DNA of 64,000 nt from Arthrobacter sp. Y-9 (GTDB lineage: Bacteria; Actinomycetota; Actinomycetes; Actinomycetales; Micrococcaceae): positions 1,240,001 through 1,304,000 of the forward strand of contig NZ_CP121463.1 in the NCBI RefSeq assembly GCF_029690065.1. The letters run 5' to 3'. The notes below the pieces were generated by a model. That model searched no databases and was not told the DNA's origin. It saw only the letters and a program-made list of their open reading frames with translations. Of this stretch, positions 17,858 to 27,286 are shown in pieces; position 1 is the stretch's first letter; the number at the start of each line of letters is the position of its first letter. The position numbers were made by a program, and so were the translations under genes.

Positions 17858-20686
17858 GTGGCCAAGGTCCGCGTACACGAGCTCGCCAAGGAGCTCGGTA
17901 TCACCTCCAAGGATGCGCTTGCAAAGCTGCAGAGCCTCGGAGAGTTCGTCCGTTCCGCATCGTCGACCATCGAACCCCCGGTGGCGAAGAAACTGCGTGA
18001 CGCATTCCCGGGTGGGGGATCCGCTCCCGCCCCGTCCGCTGCACCCGCAGCGAAGGCAGCCGCTCCGGCCGCCCCGAAAGCACCTGCGGCGGCTTCCGCC
18101 CCCGCACCCCAGACTCCCGCGGCTCCTGCCGCCCCGTCGGCGTCCTCCGCGCCCGCTGCCGCTCCGGCCGCTCGCCCGGGTGGCATGAAGCCGGGTGGAG
18201 CACCCAAGCCGGGTTCCCGCGCGGCCGCTGAAGCGGAAGCGGCCCGTGTGGCCGCCGCCCGTGCGGCTAAGCCTGCTTCCCAGCAGCGACAGTCCGGCGC
18301 CCGCGCCGGTGGCCCCCGTCCGGGCAACAACCCGTTCGCCAGCTCCCAGGGCATGCCCCGTGGGCGCGACGGCGAGCGTGCTCCCCGTCCGGGCAACAAC
18401 CCGTTCGCCAGCTCCCAGGGCATGCCCCGTCCGGGTGGACCCCGTCCCGCGGCCGGCGCAGGCGGTCCCCGCCCGGCAGCCGGTGCCGGTGGGCCTCGTC
18501 CCGCCGCGGGCGCCGGTGGCCCCCGTCCGGGTGCTCCGCGCCCCGGTGCTCCCCGTCCGGGCGCCCCGCGTCCGGGTGGGCCCCGTCCCACCCCGGGCAT
18601 GATGCCCAGCCGCATCGAGCGTCCCGCTCCCGGTGCGGCAGCACGTCCGGGCGCACGTCCCGGTGGCGGCCCCGGCCGTCCCGGCGGCGGCACCGGTGGC
18701 GGCGCACCTGCCGGCGGTGGCTTCGGCAAGGGCGGCCGCGGCCGCGGTGGCACCCAGGGCGCCTTCGGCAAGGGCGGCGCAGGCCGTGGCAAGCAGCGCA
18801 AGTCGAAGCGTGCCAAGCGCCAGGAACTGGAGCAGATGAGCGCACCGTCGCTGGGCGGCGTGAGCGTGCCCCGCGGCGACGGCCAGACGATCGTCCGTCT
18901 GCGCCGTGGTTCCTCCATCACGGACTTCGCCGAGAAGATCGATGCGAACCCCGCATCGCTCGTCACGGTGCTGTTCCACCTCGGCGAGATGGCTACGGCC
19001 ACGCAGTCGCTGGATGAGGAGACCTTCGAGCTCCTGGGCGCCGAGCTGGGCTACAAGCTCCAGATCGTGTCCCCGGAGGACGAGGAGCGCGAGCTGCTGA
19101 GCAGCTTCGACATCGACTTCGAGGCCGAGCTTGAGGCCGAAGGCGACGACGAGCTCGAGGCCCGCCCGCCGGTCGTCACCGTCATGGGCCACGTCGATCA
19201 CGGTAAGACCCGACTGCTGGATGCGATCCGCAACTCGGACGTCGTGGCCGGCGAGCACGGTGGCATCACCCAGCACATCGGCGCCTACCAGATCACCCAC
19301 GAGCACGAGGGCGTCGAGCGCAAGGTCACCTTCATCGACACCCCGGGTCACGAGGCCTTCACGGCCATGCGTGCCCGTGGCGCCAAGGTCACCGACATCG
19401 CGATCCTCGTGGTCGCGGCCGATGACGGCGTCATGCCGCAGACTGTCGAAGCGCTCAACCACGCCCAGGCGGCCAACGTGCCGATCGTGGTGGCCGTGAA
19501 CAAGATCGACAAGGAAGGCGCGAACCCGGACAAGATCCGTGGTCAGCTGACCGAGTACGGCCTGGTTCCGGAAGAGTACGGCGGCGACACGATGTTCGTG
19601 GACGTCTCCGCGCGTCAGAACCTGAACATCAACGAGCTGCTCGAGGCCGTCCTGCTGACCGCCGACGCCGCCCTGGACCTCCGTGCCAACCCGGACAAGG
19701 ACGCTCGCGGTATCGCGATCGAAGCGAACCTTGACCGTGGCCGTGGTTCCGTGGCGACCGTTCTGGTGCAGTCGGGCACCCTGCACATCGGTGACACGAT
19801 CGTGGCCGGCACGGCTCACGGCCGCGTCCGCGCCATGTTCGACGAGGACGGCGAGTCCGTCACCGAGGCCGGTCCGTCGCGTCCGGTCCAGGTGCTGGGT
19901 CTGTCCAACGTCCCGCGCGCCGGTGACACCTTCTTCGTGACCTCTGACGAGCGCACCGCCCGTCAGATCGCCGAGAAGCGTGAAGCCGCCGACCGCAATG
20001 CCGCCCTGGCGAAGCGCCGCAAGCGCATCAGCCTGGAAGACTTCGACCAGGCCGTCGCCGAAGGCAAGATCGACACCCTCAACCTCATCCTCAAGGGTGA
20101 CGTGTCCGGTGCCGTGGAAGCCCTCGAGGACGCCCTGCTCAAGATCGACGTGGGCGACGACGTCCAGCTGCGCGTCATCCACCGCGGTGTGGGTGCCATC
20201 ACGCAGAACGACGTCAACCTGGCGACCGTGGACAGCGCGATCATCATCGGCTTCAACGTGAAGCCCGCCGAGCGTGTGGCCGAGCTGGCCGAGCGCGAAG
20301 GCGTCGACATGCGCTTCTACTCGGTCATCTACGCGGCGATCGACGACATCGAACTCGCGCTCAAGGGCATGCTCAAGCCCGAGTACGAGGAAGTCCAGCT
20401 CGGCACGGCCGAGGTCCGCGAAGTGTTCCGTTCCTCCAAGTTCGGCAACATCGCAGGCTCCATCGTCCGTTCCGGCCTCATCCGCCGTAACGCCAAGGCC
20501 CGTGTGCTGCGCGATGGCAAGGTCATCGGGCAGAACCTGTCCATCGATTCGCTCAAGCGCTTCAAGGACGACGCCACCGAGGTCCGTGAGGGCTTCGAGT
20601 GCGGTATCGGCCTCGGCTCGTACAACGACCTCACCGAGGGCGACATCATCGAGACCTTCGAGATGCGCGAGAAGCCGCGCGTCTAG
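17858..20686 (+). CDS. infB: Translation initiation factor IF-2
   Basis: IF-2 is the GTPase that brings fMet-tRNA to the 30S subunit. The 942-residue protein has an N-terminal IF2N domain (residues 1-50), a Pro/Ala/Gly/Arg-rich linker (about 50-320), a second IF2N-like domain (about 325-420), the G domain (GHVDHGKT near residue 450, DTPGHE, NKID) and domains II-IV to the end. The linker holds an exact 48-bp direct repeat (18314-18361 and 18383-18430) and three GGPRPAAGA units. GTG start at 17858 follows CAGGAG by 4 nt. Confidence 0.97.
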   Translation: MAKVRVHELAKELGITSKDALAKLQSLGEFVRSASSTIEPPVAKKLRDAFPGGGSAPAPSAAPAAKAAAPAAPKAPAAASAPAPQTPAAPAAPSASSAPAAAPAARPGGMKPGGAPKPGSRAAAEAEAARVAAARAAKPASQQRQSGARAGGPRPGNNPFASSQGMPRGRDGERAPRPGNNPFASSQGMPRPGGPRPAAGAGGPRPAAGAGGPRPAAGAGGPRPGAPRPGAPRPGAPRPGGPRPTPGMMPSRIERPAPGAAARPGARPGGGPGRPGGGTGGGAPAGGGFGKGGRGRGGTQGAFGKGGAGRGKQRKSKRAKRQELEQMSAPSLGGVSVPRGDGQTIVRLRRGSSITDFAEKIDANPASLVTVLFHLGEMATATQSLDEETFELLGAELGYKLQIVSPEDEERELLSSFDIDFEAELEAEGDDELEARPPVVTVMGHVDHGKTRLLDAIRNSDVVAGEHGGITQHIGAYQITHEHEGVERKVTFIDTPGHEAFTAMRARGAKVTDIAILVVAADDGVMPQTVEALNHAQAANVPIVVAVNKIDKEGANPDKIRGQLTEYGLVPEEYGGDTMFVDVSARQNLNINELLEAVLLTADAALDLRANPDKDARGIAIEANLDRGRGSVATVLVQSGTLHIGDTIVAGTAHGRVRAMFDEDGESVTEAGPSRPVQVLGLSNVPRAGDTFFVTSDERTARQIAEKREAADRNAALAKRRKRISLEDFDQAVAEGKIDTLNLILKGDVSGAVEALEDALLKIDVGDDVQLRVIHRGVGAITQNDVNLATVDSAIIIGFNVKPAERVAELAEREGVDMRFYSVIYAAIDDIELALKGMLKPEYEEVQLGTAEVREVFRSSKFGNIAGSIVRSGLIRRNAKARVLRDGKVIGQNLSIDSLKRFKDDATEVREGFECGIGLGSYNDLTEGDIIETFEMREKPRV
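18314..18560 (+). repeat. In-frame tandem repeats in the IF-2 linker
   Basis: A 48-nt unit occurs identically at 18314-18361 and 18383-18430 with an in-frame 69-nt period. It encodes [16 protein letters not shown]. It is followed by three 27-nt units encoding GGPRPAAGA and by RPGAP units. The length is probably variable between strains. Confidence 0.9.
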
Positions 20687-20695
20687 GAGTGTCGG

Positions 20696-20733
20696 GAAGG
20701 CCGGGCCCAGGGGAGACCGTGGGCCCGGCCTTC
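20696..20733 (+). terminator. Hairpin between infB and rbfA, 14-bp perfect stem
   Basis: Bases 20696-20709 pair exactly with 20720-20733 around a 10-nt loop, with a TTCC end and no T-run. It may end or attenuate the nus/inf transcript before rbfA. Confidence 0.65.
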
Positions 20734-20767
20734 CGTTCACCGTCACACGACGTTTGAGGAGGAGAAC

Positions 20768-21202
20768 ATGGCAGATCCAGCACGCGCCGGCAGGCTGGCG
20801 CAGCGCATCAAGGTCCTGGTGGCCGAGGCGCTCAGGAAGGCCGTCAAGGACGAGCGGGCGCTCGACATCACCGTGACCGACGCACGCGTCACGAATGATC
20901 TCCAGCACGCCACCGTCTACTACACGGTGCTCGGCGACGCCGAGGCCCGGGCGGGAGCCGATGAGGTCCTCGCCCAGAACAAGGGGATCCTGCGCCGGGA
21001 GGTCGGACGCAATCTGACCATCCGCCTGACCCCCACCCTGGAGTTCGTCGCCGACGAGATCCCGGAGAACGCCTCGAATCTCGAGGAGCTGATCCGGAAG
21101 GCCAAGGAACGGGACGCCGAAGTGGCGGCTCTGGCCGAAGGGGCCGTCTTCGCCGGCGGGTCCGATCCGTACAAGAAGGGCGACGAGGACCAGGAGGACT
21201 GA
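20768..21202 (+). CDS. rbfA: Ribosome-binding factor A
   Basis: RbfA is a KH-fold factor for late 30S maturation and 16S rRNA 5'-end processing. The 144-residue protein has the family core ADPARAGRLAQRIKVLVAEA, VTDARVTNDLQHATVYYTVL and the LRRE(V)GRNLTIRLTPTLEF stretch, followed by an acidic tail. ATG at 20768 has GAGGAGGAG about 5 nt upstream. It lies 81 bp after infB and before a strong terminator, ending the translation-factor operon. Identification is certain. Confidence 0.96.
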   Translation: MADPARAGRLAQRIKVLVAEALRKAVKDERALDITVTDARVTNDLQHATVYYTVLGDAEARAGADEVLAQNKGILRREVGRNLTIRLTPTLEFVADEIPENASNLEELIRKAKERDAEVAALAEGAVFAGGSDPYKKGDEDQED

Positions 21203-21258
21203 TCCTCGTCCCGCCGTCGCACGGCACTGTTTCATCACCCCGCCGCGAGGCTGCGGGT

Positions 21259-21300
21259 ACGACTGAGGCCCACCGGGATGTCCCGGTGGGCCTCAGTCGT
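21259..21300 (+). terminator. Very long perfect terminator after rbfA
   Basis: Two perfectly matched 20-bp arms (21259-21278 and 21281-21300) flank TG. It ends the rimP-rbfA operon. Confidence 0.85.
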
Positions 21301-21312
21301 AGGTGCTCTCGT

Positions 21313-21334
21313 CCGGACCCTCACGAGGGTCCGG
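21313..21334 (-). terminator. Perfect 10-bp palindromic terminator
   Basis: CCGGACCCTC and its complement flank AC. It lies 6 bp past the stop of the leftward lipoprotein and 12 bp from the rbfA terminator. Confidence 0.7.
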
Positions 21335-21340
21335 CGGACT

Positions 21341-22108
21341 CTACTTGGTCCAGACGAGGGGCTTGTCGCGGTACGGGTTCAGATCGTAGCTGAGGTAGTT
21401 GCTGGAGTTGCCCGTGTAGGACACTCCGGTCACCGCGGTGCCCGTCGGGGCGAGTGCGATCTGGCAGTCCACCTGGGTGTCGCCGATGGCCCGGAAGCTC
21501 TTGGAGTATGGGCACTTGTCGAAGCCGCCGAAGATGATCAGGCTACCGGCGGGCGAGCCGCCGTCGAGGGTGCCCTTGAAGGACGTGTGCGTCCAGGAGA
21601 CGGAGGTCTTGATCGGATTCAGCGTCTGCTTGAGGGTGACCTCACTGTGGATGTAGAAGGGCACGTAGCCCTTGTACTTGTCCGAGTTCTTGAGGCCGGA
21701 CAGATCCGCGAACGAACCCTTCTCGATGCTGGTGACCTTCACGTCGAAGAGCTGCTTGTCGTAGTAGTCCTTGCCCGGCTTGCCGGTCTGGACGAAGATC
21801 TTGCCGGTCTGGCCGATCTTGAGCTTGGTGCCCGCGGGGGTCATCTGCTCCACGGACGGGCCACCCTGGGGGTCGGCGGCGGGGGCGGAGCTGGTCTCCG
21901 ACGGCGACTCCGAGGGGGTGTCCGACGGGGTCGGCTCGCTGGACGGAGTCTCCTCCGGCGCCTGCGACGGGGTGTCCGAGGAGCTCGCGACCGGCGCGGA
22001 GTCCTTCTTGGTGTCCACGGTGATGGAGCAGGCGCTCAGGCCCAGGGCCAGTGCGGCCAAGGCTGCGACGGCGCCCGCGCTGCGCGTGCGAGTGGTGAAG
22101 AGTGACAT
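21341..22108 (-). CDS. Putative lipoprotein of unknown function
   Basis: A 255-residue protein. Residues 1-27 form a lipoprotein signal with lipobox LSAC. A Ser/Pro/Thr/Glu-rich linker (about 30-85), likely spanning the cell wall, leads to a beta-rich C-terminal domain (about 90-255). The start of that domain, GTKLKIGQTGKIFVQ, resembles DUF4352-like immunoglobulin-fold domains of actinobacterial lipoproteins. Two cysteines (CPYSK and VDCQI) could form a disulfide. ATG at 22108 follows AGGGAAC. It stands alone between rbfA and truB, facing left. Function is not known. Confidence 0.82.
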   Translation of the reverse strand: MSLFTTRTRSAGAVAALAALALGLSACSITVDTKKDSAPVASSSDTPSQAPEETPSSEPTPSDTPSESPSETSSAPAADPQGGPSVEQMTPAGTKLKIGQTGKIFVQTGKPGKDYYDKQLFDVKVTSIEKGSFADLSGLKNSDKYKGYVPFYIHSEVTLKQTLNPIKTSVSWTHTSFKGTLDGGSPAGSLIIFGGFDKCPYSKSFRAIGDTQVDCQIALAPTGTAVTGVSYTGNSSNYLSYDLNPYRDKPLVWTK

Positions 22109-22332
22109 GGTTCCCTGATCCTTGCTACTGCGTCAGACCGCACCTTTTAGTGCAATCATTGGAGCAATTGTGGCATGGTCCAGGCCGGGAAGGCGATGGG
22201 GACCCCTCCCCATGACGCGGTGTTCAGCGGTGCGGAGTGGAGGGCGGGAGGCGGCCCCTGCAACCGGCTGTGACAGCCCGGTCCCTCGTGGGGTGCAGGC
22301 CCTCCGGGGGAAGAGTGCCGCCCGCGACCTCC

Positions 22333-22345
22333 TATACTGGAAGGC
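22333..22345 (+). promoter_or_regulatory. -10 of truB, leaderless start
   Basis: TATACT at 22333-22338 ends 7 nt before the GTG start, which fits a leaderless or near-leaderless mRNA. Confidence 0.6.
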
Positions 22346-23269
22346 GTGCTTTCGGGACTGGTGATCGTGGATAAACCACAGGGTTGGACGAGCCACGATG
22401 TCGTGGCCCGTATGCGTCGGCTGGCGGGAACCCGCAAGGTGGGTCATGCCGGCACCCTGGATCCCATGGCCACCGGCGTCCTGGTGGTCGGCGTCAACAA
22501 GGCCACCCGCCTGCTGACCTACATCGTGGGCACCGGCAAGCGCTACACCGCCACCATCCGCCTGGGTCAGTCCACCGTGACCGATGACGCGGAAGGCGAG
22601 ATCACCGCCGAACAGGACGCCTCCTCCGTGGATGACCAGTCGATCCGCGACGCCGTCCTGGCGTTCCTTGGCGACATCCAGCAGGTGCCCAGCAGTGTCA
22701 GTGCGATCAAGGTCAACGGCGAACGCTCCTACGCCCGCGTGCGCGCCGGTGAGGACGTGGCGCTGGCAGCACGTCCCGTGACCATCCGCCGCTTCGACGT
22801 CCTGGACATCCGCCACGACGGCGCCGTCGTGGACGTGGACGTGGACGTCGAGTGTTCCTCGGGAACCTACATCCGTGCCCTCGCCCGCGACCTGGGCGCC
22901 GCGCTCGGCGTCGGGGGCCACCTCACGGTCCTCCGCCGCCACGAAGTCGGGCCTTTCACGCTCGGCGCCGCCCGGACGCTCGAGCAGCTCGCGGAGGACT
23001 TCCAGGTCCTCGACCTGGCCCAGGCCGCCCGCGATCTGATGCCGGTCCGGGAACTCAGGGCCGAAGAGGCCGAAGACCTGTCCCACGGACGCCGCATCCA
23101 CCGGGACGAGGCGCAGCCGGGCACCGCCGAGCATCCCGTGGCCGCCTTCGCGCCGGACGGCACCCTGGTCGCGCTCCTGGCCGACTCCGGCCGTCACGCC
23201 AAGCCCGTGCTCGTCTTCCCGCCGGACGCCCCGTCGGCGCCGGCCGGCCAGGCCGCGGGGGAGCGGTGA
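22346..23269 (+). CDS. truB: tRNA pseudouridine-55 synthase
   Basis: TruB makes pseudouridine at U55 in the T-loop of almost all tRNAs. The 307-residue protein has the catalytic motif GHAGTLDPMATGVL with Asp-39, the RLGQSTVTDDAEGE substrate loop, SVSAIKVNGERSYARVRAGE (about residues 120-140) and CSSGTYIRALARDLG. The GTG at 22346 is used, with the -10 TATACT 7 nt upstream. Its TGA shares a base with the ATG of the next gene. Secure. Confidence 0.96.
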   Translation: MLSGLVIVDKPQGWTSHDVVARMRRLAGTRKVGHAGTLDPMATGVLVVGVNKATRLLTYIVGTGKRYTATIRLGQSTVTDDAEGEITAEQDASSVDDQSIRDAVLAFLGDIQQVPSSVSAIKVNGERSYARVRAGEDVALAARPVTIRRFDVLDIRHDGAVVDVDVDVECSSGTYIRALARDLGAALGVGGHLTVLRRHEVGPFTLGAARTLEQLAEDFQVLDLAQAARDLMPVRELRAEEAEDLSHGRRIHRDEAQPGTAEHPVAAFAPDGTLVALLADSGRHAKPVLVFPPDAPSAPAGQAAGER

Positions 23270-23622
23270 TGGACGCCTACTTCTGGATCATCGCCGTCGT
23301 GGGCATCGCCTCCACGGTGATCTGCGCCGTCGCCGGTGCCCTGGGCAAGAAGCCCAACGACGTCACCATCCTCTCCGTGGGGGCCGTGTGGCTCGCACTG
23401 CTGGTCTACCTGGTCGGCTCCATCATCCGGGTGAGCCTGGGGGAGAGCATCCGGGGCGAGGCCTGGGAGTTCTGGGGCTACATGCTCACCGCCCTGGTCC
23501 TGCCGCTGGGCGCCGTCTACTGGTCCGTGGTGGAACGGACCCGCTGGAGCAATTTCGTCATGGCGGTGGTGGGCGTGACGGCGCTCGTGATGGCCGCTCG
23601 CATGAACCAGATCTGGTACTAA
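23269..23622 (+). CDS. Small membrane protein, four transmembrane segments
   Basis: A 117-residue hydrophobic protein with about four membrane segments at roughly 5-25, 35-55, 72-90 and 97-113. It starts on an ATG overlapping the truB stop (TGATG), so it is translationally coupled. Short basic/aromatic ends (RTRWSNF, MNQIWY) suggest a cytoplasmic N-terminus. A gene of this kind between truB and ribF may be conserved in the family. I do not recognise its function. Confidence 0.75.
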   Translation: MDAYFWIIAVVGIASTVICAVAGALGKKPNDVTILSVGAVWLALLVYLVGSIIRVSLGESIRGEAWEFWGYMLTALVLPLGAVYWSVVERTRWSNFVMAVVGVTALVMAARMNQIWY

Positions 23623-23637
23623 AGGGAGAACTCGGTG

Positions 23638-24075
23638 ATGACCACCCCCAGCAACACGGAACAGACGAGCCCGGAACAGGGCAACACCCGGAACACCGGG
23701 CCGGGCCGTCTGCTGATCGCCGTCTACGGCATCTTCGCCCTCGCGGCCACCGCCCGCGCCGCGTACCAGATCGCCACCAAGTTCCACACCGCTCCGCTGG
23801 CCTACCTCCTGTCGGCGCTGGCGGCCGTGGTGTACATCGTCGCGACGGTCTCGCTCGCGCGCCGCGGCACCGCGTCCTTCCGCGTCTCGGTGGTCGCCGT
23901 CAGCCTGGAGCTCCTCGGTGTCCTGGTGGTCGGCGCCCTGAGCGTGTTCGACGCCCAGGCCTTCCCGGCGGACACCGTCTGGTCCGGTTTCGGCAAGGGC
24001 TACGGTTTCGTGCCGCTCCTGCTGCCGCTGCTCGGCCTCTGGTGGCTGTACAAGCGACGGCCTGCCGCCGCCTGA
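23638..24075 (+). CDS. Small membrane protein, four transmembrane segments
   Basis: A 145-residue protein. A hydrophilic N-terminus (Thr/Asn/Glu-rich) precedes about four membrane segments at roughly 24-44, 52-72, 80-102 and 118-138, and it ends in KRRPAAA. AGGGAG lies 8 nt before ATG 23638; the GTG at 23635 is less likely. It follows the previous membrane gene by 15 bp and precedes ribF. It has no close resemblance to its neighbour apart from size and topology, and is unassigned. Confidence 0.75.
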   Translation: MTTPSNTEQTSPEQGNTRNTGPGRLLIAVYGIFALAATARAAYQIATKFHTAPLAYLLSALAAVVYIVATVSLARRGTASFRVSVVAVSLELLGVLVVGALSVFDAQAFPADTVWSGFGKGYGFVPLLLPLLGLWWLYKRRPAAA

Positions 24076-24159
24076 CGGCCCGGAACTCGCACGGCCCGCG
24101 CACCCGGTATTCTTGACAGGCCGCTAGCCGCGGCAGACCGCTCTTGTAGGGGATGGCTC

Positions 24160-25140
24160 ATGGTTGACATTTGGCGGGACCTCTCGGAGGTCCCGGAAGC
24201 TTACGGTCCCACCGTGGTGACGATCGGGAACTTCGACGGCGTGCACCGGGGCCACCGCAGAGTCCTGAGCCGCCTGGTCGAGGCCGCCCGCGAGGGTGGC
24301 GCACGCGCCGTCGTCGTGACCTTCGACCCGCATCCCGCCCAGGTCCACCGCCCCGAGCACGCGCCCGAGCTGATCATGGGTCTGCAGGACCGGATCGAAG
24401 CGCTCGGCGCGGAAGGCGTCGACGCCGTCCTGGTCATGCACTACACGCCGGAGCTGGCTTCCATGAGCGCGCGCGGGTTCGTGCAGGACGTCCTGGTGGA
24501 CGGCCTGCGGGCCTCCGGCGCCGTGATCGGCCACGACACCCGCTTCGGCGCCGGCAACAGCGGCGATGTGGACACCATGCGGGAGCTCGGCGGCGAACTC
24601 GGCTTCCAGGTGGAGGTCATCGACGAGTTCGGCAGCGACGACGACGGCGGCCTCTCGCGCCGCTGCTCCTCGACGTGGGTGCGTGAGGCCCTCGCCGCGG
24701 GGAACGTCGAGCAGGCCGCCGAGGTGCTCGGCCGCCCGCATCGCATGCGCGGGGAGGTGGTCCATGGCGCCGCCCGCGGCCGCGAACTCGGATTCCCCAC
24801 GGCCAATCTGGCCCACGACTCCTCGGGTTTCGTCCCCGCGGACGGCATCTACGCGGGGTGGCTGGTCGACGAGGCCGGCACTCGGTGGCCGGCCGCCATC
24901 TCCGTGGGCTCGAATCCCACGTTCGAAGGCGTGCAGCGCCAGGTCGAGGCGCACGTGATCGGCCGCCCGGATGAGCCGGTGGAGAACTTCAACCTGTACG
25001 GCCAGTGCATCGTGGTGGAGTTCGTCTCCCATCTGCGCGGGATGGTCGCGTACCGGGGTCCCGAAGCGCTCGTCGAGCAGATGTGCCTCGACGTCGCGCA
25101 GACGCGCGAGATCCTCGGCGTCGGCGCGCCGCAGGCCTGA
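24160..25140 (+). CDS. ribF: Bifunctional riboflavin kinase/FMN adenylyltransferase
   Basis: RibF turns riboflavin into FMN and then FAD. The 326-residue protein has the N-terminal adenylyltransferase domain with TIGNFDGVHRGH (about residues 20-31), the VTFDPHP segment and SSTWVREALAAGN. The C-terminal riboflavin kinase domain begins near residue 190 with HGAARGRELGFPTANLAHDS and ends with SHLRGM(V)AY. ATG 24160 has TAGGGGA about 8 nt upstream. A TATTCT about 50 nt upstream is a candidate -10. Secure. Confidence 0.96.
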   Translation: MVDIWRDLSEVPEAYGPTVVTIGNFDGVHRGHRRVLSRLVEAAREGGARAVVVTFDPHPAQVHRPEHAPELIMGLQDRIEALGAEGVDAVLVMHYTPELASMSARGFVQDVLVDGLRASGAVIGHDTRFGAGNSGDVDTMRELGGELGFQVEVIDEFGSDDDGGLSRRCSSTWVREALAAGNVEQAAEVLGRPHRMRGEVVHGAARGRELGFPTANLAHDSSGFVPADGIYAGWLVDEAGTRWPAAISVGSNPTFEGVQRQVEAHVIGRPDEPVENFNLYGQCIVVEFVSHLRGMVAYRGPEALVEQMCLDVAQTREILGVGAPQA

Positions 25141-25167
25141 CCGTCAAGAGCCGTCCGCGCGGCGCAA

Positions 25168-25188
25168 GGCCCGGTCGGGCGCCGGGCC
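25168..25188. terminator. Hairpin between convergent ribF and DUF2252
   Basis: GGCCCGG (25168-25174) pairs with CCGGGCC (25182-25188), loop 7 nt, in the 57-bp gap between convergent genes. Confidence 0.5.
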
Positions 25189-25197
25189 GGCAGGAGC

Positions 25198-26568
25198 TCA
25201 GGGGGCCGCGGTCCTGCCCTCGGGGGAGCCGGACCGGAGGCGGTCCACGAACGCCCGGTGGTCCGCGGCATTGACCTCCTCGTAGGCGAGCGACCAGTCC
25301 AGCAGGGCCGACCCCACCTTCCGGCCCCGGCCGAGGTACCCGGCGATCCGCGTGGCGGCCGGCGACTGGGAGTGGGCTCGGGACAGCAGCAGGGCGCACG
25401 CCTGGGCATAGCCGTGGAACGAGCCGTCCTCGAGGGTCGAGACGTCGATCCCGCCCTTCATGTCGCGGAACTGGCGCAGGTAGAAGTCTCCTTCCGGCGC
25501 CTGCAGATGGCCCAGGAACGGGTCCGAGCACGCCTGAAGGATCTTCTGAAGTCCCACCACACGGGCGCCTTCACCGCGTTCGGCGACCCCGTCCAGCAAG
25601 GGGCGCGGCTGGGTGATGCCGCCGAACTCCGCCAGCACGCTCCGGCGGGCCTCCTTCGCCTGGAGGATGAGCACGTCGTCGGCGGAGTCCTGCAGCGCCA
25701 GCACGAAGCACTGCGTGCCGACACTTCCCACGCCCACCACGCGGCGCGCGAAGTCCGCGAGTGTGTAGTGCTGGACGAGGAATGCGATGTCGATCGCGAC
25801 ATTGCGCTGGTAGGCCTTGAAGAGCGCGTTGAGGTCGCGGGTCAGGGCCGCTTCCACGTGCTCCATGACGGGGGGATCGTCCACGAACCGGATGCGGCCG
25901 TCCTCGCCCTTGCGGGTCAGTTTGCGGGCCGCCTGCCCGGTGGTCCGTTTCCGCGCCTTCGTGATCGCGTCCTGGAGAGCCTTCCGCGATGGTCCGGCCA
26001 GTCTGCTCAGCGTCTGATCGGCATCGACGTTCGTGTAGTACCGCTCCACGGGGCTCAGCCGGAGCGCCGCATCCAGTCCCAGACGGTAGCCGTCGACGGC
26101 GGCCAGTACCGCGTTCTCGATGACCTCGGCACTGCGCCCGCTGTCCCGGCCGGCGATGACAAGGCTCGTGACCAGGCGTTTCAGATCCCACTCCCACGGC
26201 GCCCAGCCCGCCTCGTCGAAGTCGTTGAGATCGAACACCAGGCTCCGTTCCGGAGAGGCGTAGAACCCGAAGTTGGCGAGGTGGGCGTCGCCGCAGGAGG
26301 CCACCAGGATCCCGCTGTTCGGGTCGCGGGCGAGGTCCGCCGCCATGACGGCGGCGGCGCCGCGGTAGAAGGCGAACGGCGAGGCGGCCATCCTCTCCTC
26401 GCGCAGCGGGACCAGGGACGGGACGCGCGTCGCGTTCTGCCGGTCCAGGATCTCCAGGGACTCCCGTCCGTCCGTGGTGAGCCGAGCCAGTTCCCGGCGC
26501 GGATGGGAGGACCGGGCGGCCTTGCCGGCCGTGAGCTGTTCCGTGAGGGTGGCGCGTGCGGGCTCCAT
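25198..26568 (-). CDS. DUF2252 domain protein
   Basis: A protein of about 456 residues of the DUF2252 family, which has a kinase-like fold related to APH enzymes but no proven substrate. Conserved segments are RVPSLVPLREERMAASPFAF, CGDAHLANFGFYASPERSL, FDLNDFDEA and WDLKRLVTSLVIAGR. GDAHLANFG resembles the APH catalytic loop and DLNDFDE the metal-binding site, consistent with a phosphotransferase. The start is unclear: ATG 26568 fits the usual LTEQLTAGKAAR beginning; TTG 26640 would add 24 residues. It is a single gene facing left, before the rpsO promoter. Confidence 0.85.
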   Translation of the reverse strand: MEPARATLTEQLTAGKAARSSHPRRELARLTTDGRESLEILDRQNATRVPSLVPLREERMAASPFAFYRGAAAVMAADLARDPNSGILVASCGDAHLANFGFYASPERSLVFDLNDFDEAGWAPWEWDLKRLVTSLVIAGRDSGRSAEVIENAVLAAVDGYRLGLDAALRLSPVERYYTNVDADQTLSRLAGPSRKALQDAITKARKRTTGQAARKLTRKGEDGRIRFVDDPPVMEHVEAALTRDLNALFKAYQRNVAIDIAFLVQHYTLADFARRVVGVGSVGTQCFVLALQDSADDVLILQAKEARRSVLAEFGGITQPRPLLDGVAERGEGARVVGLQKILQACSDPFLGHLQAPEGDFYLRQFRDMKGGIDVSTLEDGSFHGYAQACALLLSRAHSQSPAATRIAGYLGRGRKVGSALLDWSLAYEEVNAADHRAFVDRLRSGSPEGRTAAP

Positions 26569-26632
26569 GAGGACAGTCTGGTGGGAGCGGCCCTTCCGGA
26601 CAAGCGGCCAAGCCGGCGGCTTCACCGGGCCT

Positions 26633-26663
26633 TTCGACAAGGTGCGGCGGATGACGATAGAAT
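26633..26663 (+). promoter_or_regulatory. Promoter of rpsO
   Basis: TTCGAC (26633-26638) and TAGAAT (26658-26663) are 19 nt apart. This gives a leader of about 120 nt before rpsO. Confidence 0.5.
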
Positions 26664-26671
26664 GACAGGTG

Positions 26672-26764
26672 GATTCGGCTGCAGTCCGTGGTTGCCGAAT
26701 CTGTTGCCTGCCCGCTTCGGCGGCAGGTGGCTACCCGGCAGTGAGTTTCTGTCCGGGCCGCACG
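26672..26764 (+). promoter_or_regulatory. Structured rpsO leader, possible S15 autoregulatory site
   Basis: Three hairpins can be drawn in the leader: GATTCGGC with GCCGAATC, CCTGCC with GGCAGG, and CCCGG with CCGGG near the end. S15 is known to repress its own mRNA in several bacteria through different leader folds. Which fold is used here is not known. Confidence 0.4.
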
Positions 26765-26786
26765 GCACAACTCATAGGAGTTCACT

Positions 26787-27056
26787 GTGGCACTTGACGC
26801 CGCCGTAAAGACGCAGATCATCCAGGAATTCGCCACCCACGAGGGTGACACCGGTTCCCCCGAGGTTCAGATCGCTGTGCTGTCCAAGCGCATCTCTGAC
26901 CTGACGGAGCACCTGAAGTTCCACAAGCACGACCACCACACCCGCCGTGGCCTCATGGCTCTGGTCGGTCGCCGCAAGCGCATGCTGCGTTACCTGCACG
27001 ACACCGACATCAACCGCTACCGTTCGCTCATCGAGCGTCTCGGCCTGCGCCGCTAG
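26787..27056 (+). CDS. rpsO: 30S ribosomal protein S15
   Basis: S15 binds the central domain of 16S rRNA early in assembly and contacts the 50S subunit. The 89-residue protein is full-length, with the conserved [17 protein letters not shown] (about residues 22-38), [19 protein letters not shown] and RLGLRR at the end. GTG at 26787 has TAGGAG about 6 nt upstream. A strong terminator follows, so most transcripts end before pnp, which follows in the same direction as in many bacteria. Confidence 0.97.
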   Translation: MALDAAVKTQIIQEFATHEGDTGSPEVQIAVLSKRISDLTEHLKFHKHDHHTRRGLMALVGRRKRMLRYLHDTDINRYRSLIERLGLRR

Positions 27057-27063
27057 TTGGTCC

Positions 27064-27096
27064 GGAAGCGGCCCGCTCCTCGAGTGGGCCGCTTCC
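27064..27096 (+). terminator. rpsO terminator, long stem
   Basis: GGAAGCGGCCC pairs exactly with GGGCCGCTTCC. With G-T and three more pairs inside, the stem reaches about 15 bp around CTC. No T-run follows. Confidence 0.75.
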
Positions 27097-27227
27097 TGCG
27101 GCACTGGCGAAAACTGAGTTCGACAGAAAAGCACATCAGCAGAAGACCTTCCGGATCCGCGCATTCGCGGTCCTCGGTAGTGACTCGCGGGACGGGCCCT
27201 GAAGCCCTGGGCCCGAGAGTCTCGATC

Positions 27228-27286
27228 GAAGACCGGGTGACGTACAGGACGGCGACGCCGCCCCTGGGCTGGAGCGGACGGTCTTC
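27228..27286 (+). promoter_or_regulatory. Long hairpin in the pnp leader
   Basis: GAAGACCG (27228-27235) pairs exactly with CGGTCTTC (27279-27286), enclosing 43 nt with its own GGCG/CGCC pairing. It lies 22 nt before the pnp start. In other bacteria PNPase controls its own mRNA after RNase III cuts such a hairpin. Confidence 0.5.

Noticed and set aside
17810-21238. A 1,142-codon open frame opposite infB
   Set aside because: It is the antisense shadow of infB; Gly/Thr repeats mirror the IF-2 linker, and there is no start signal or motif.
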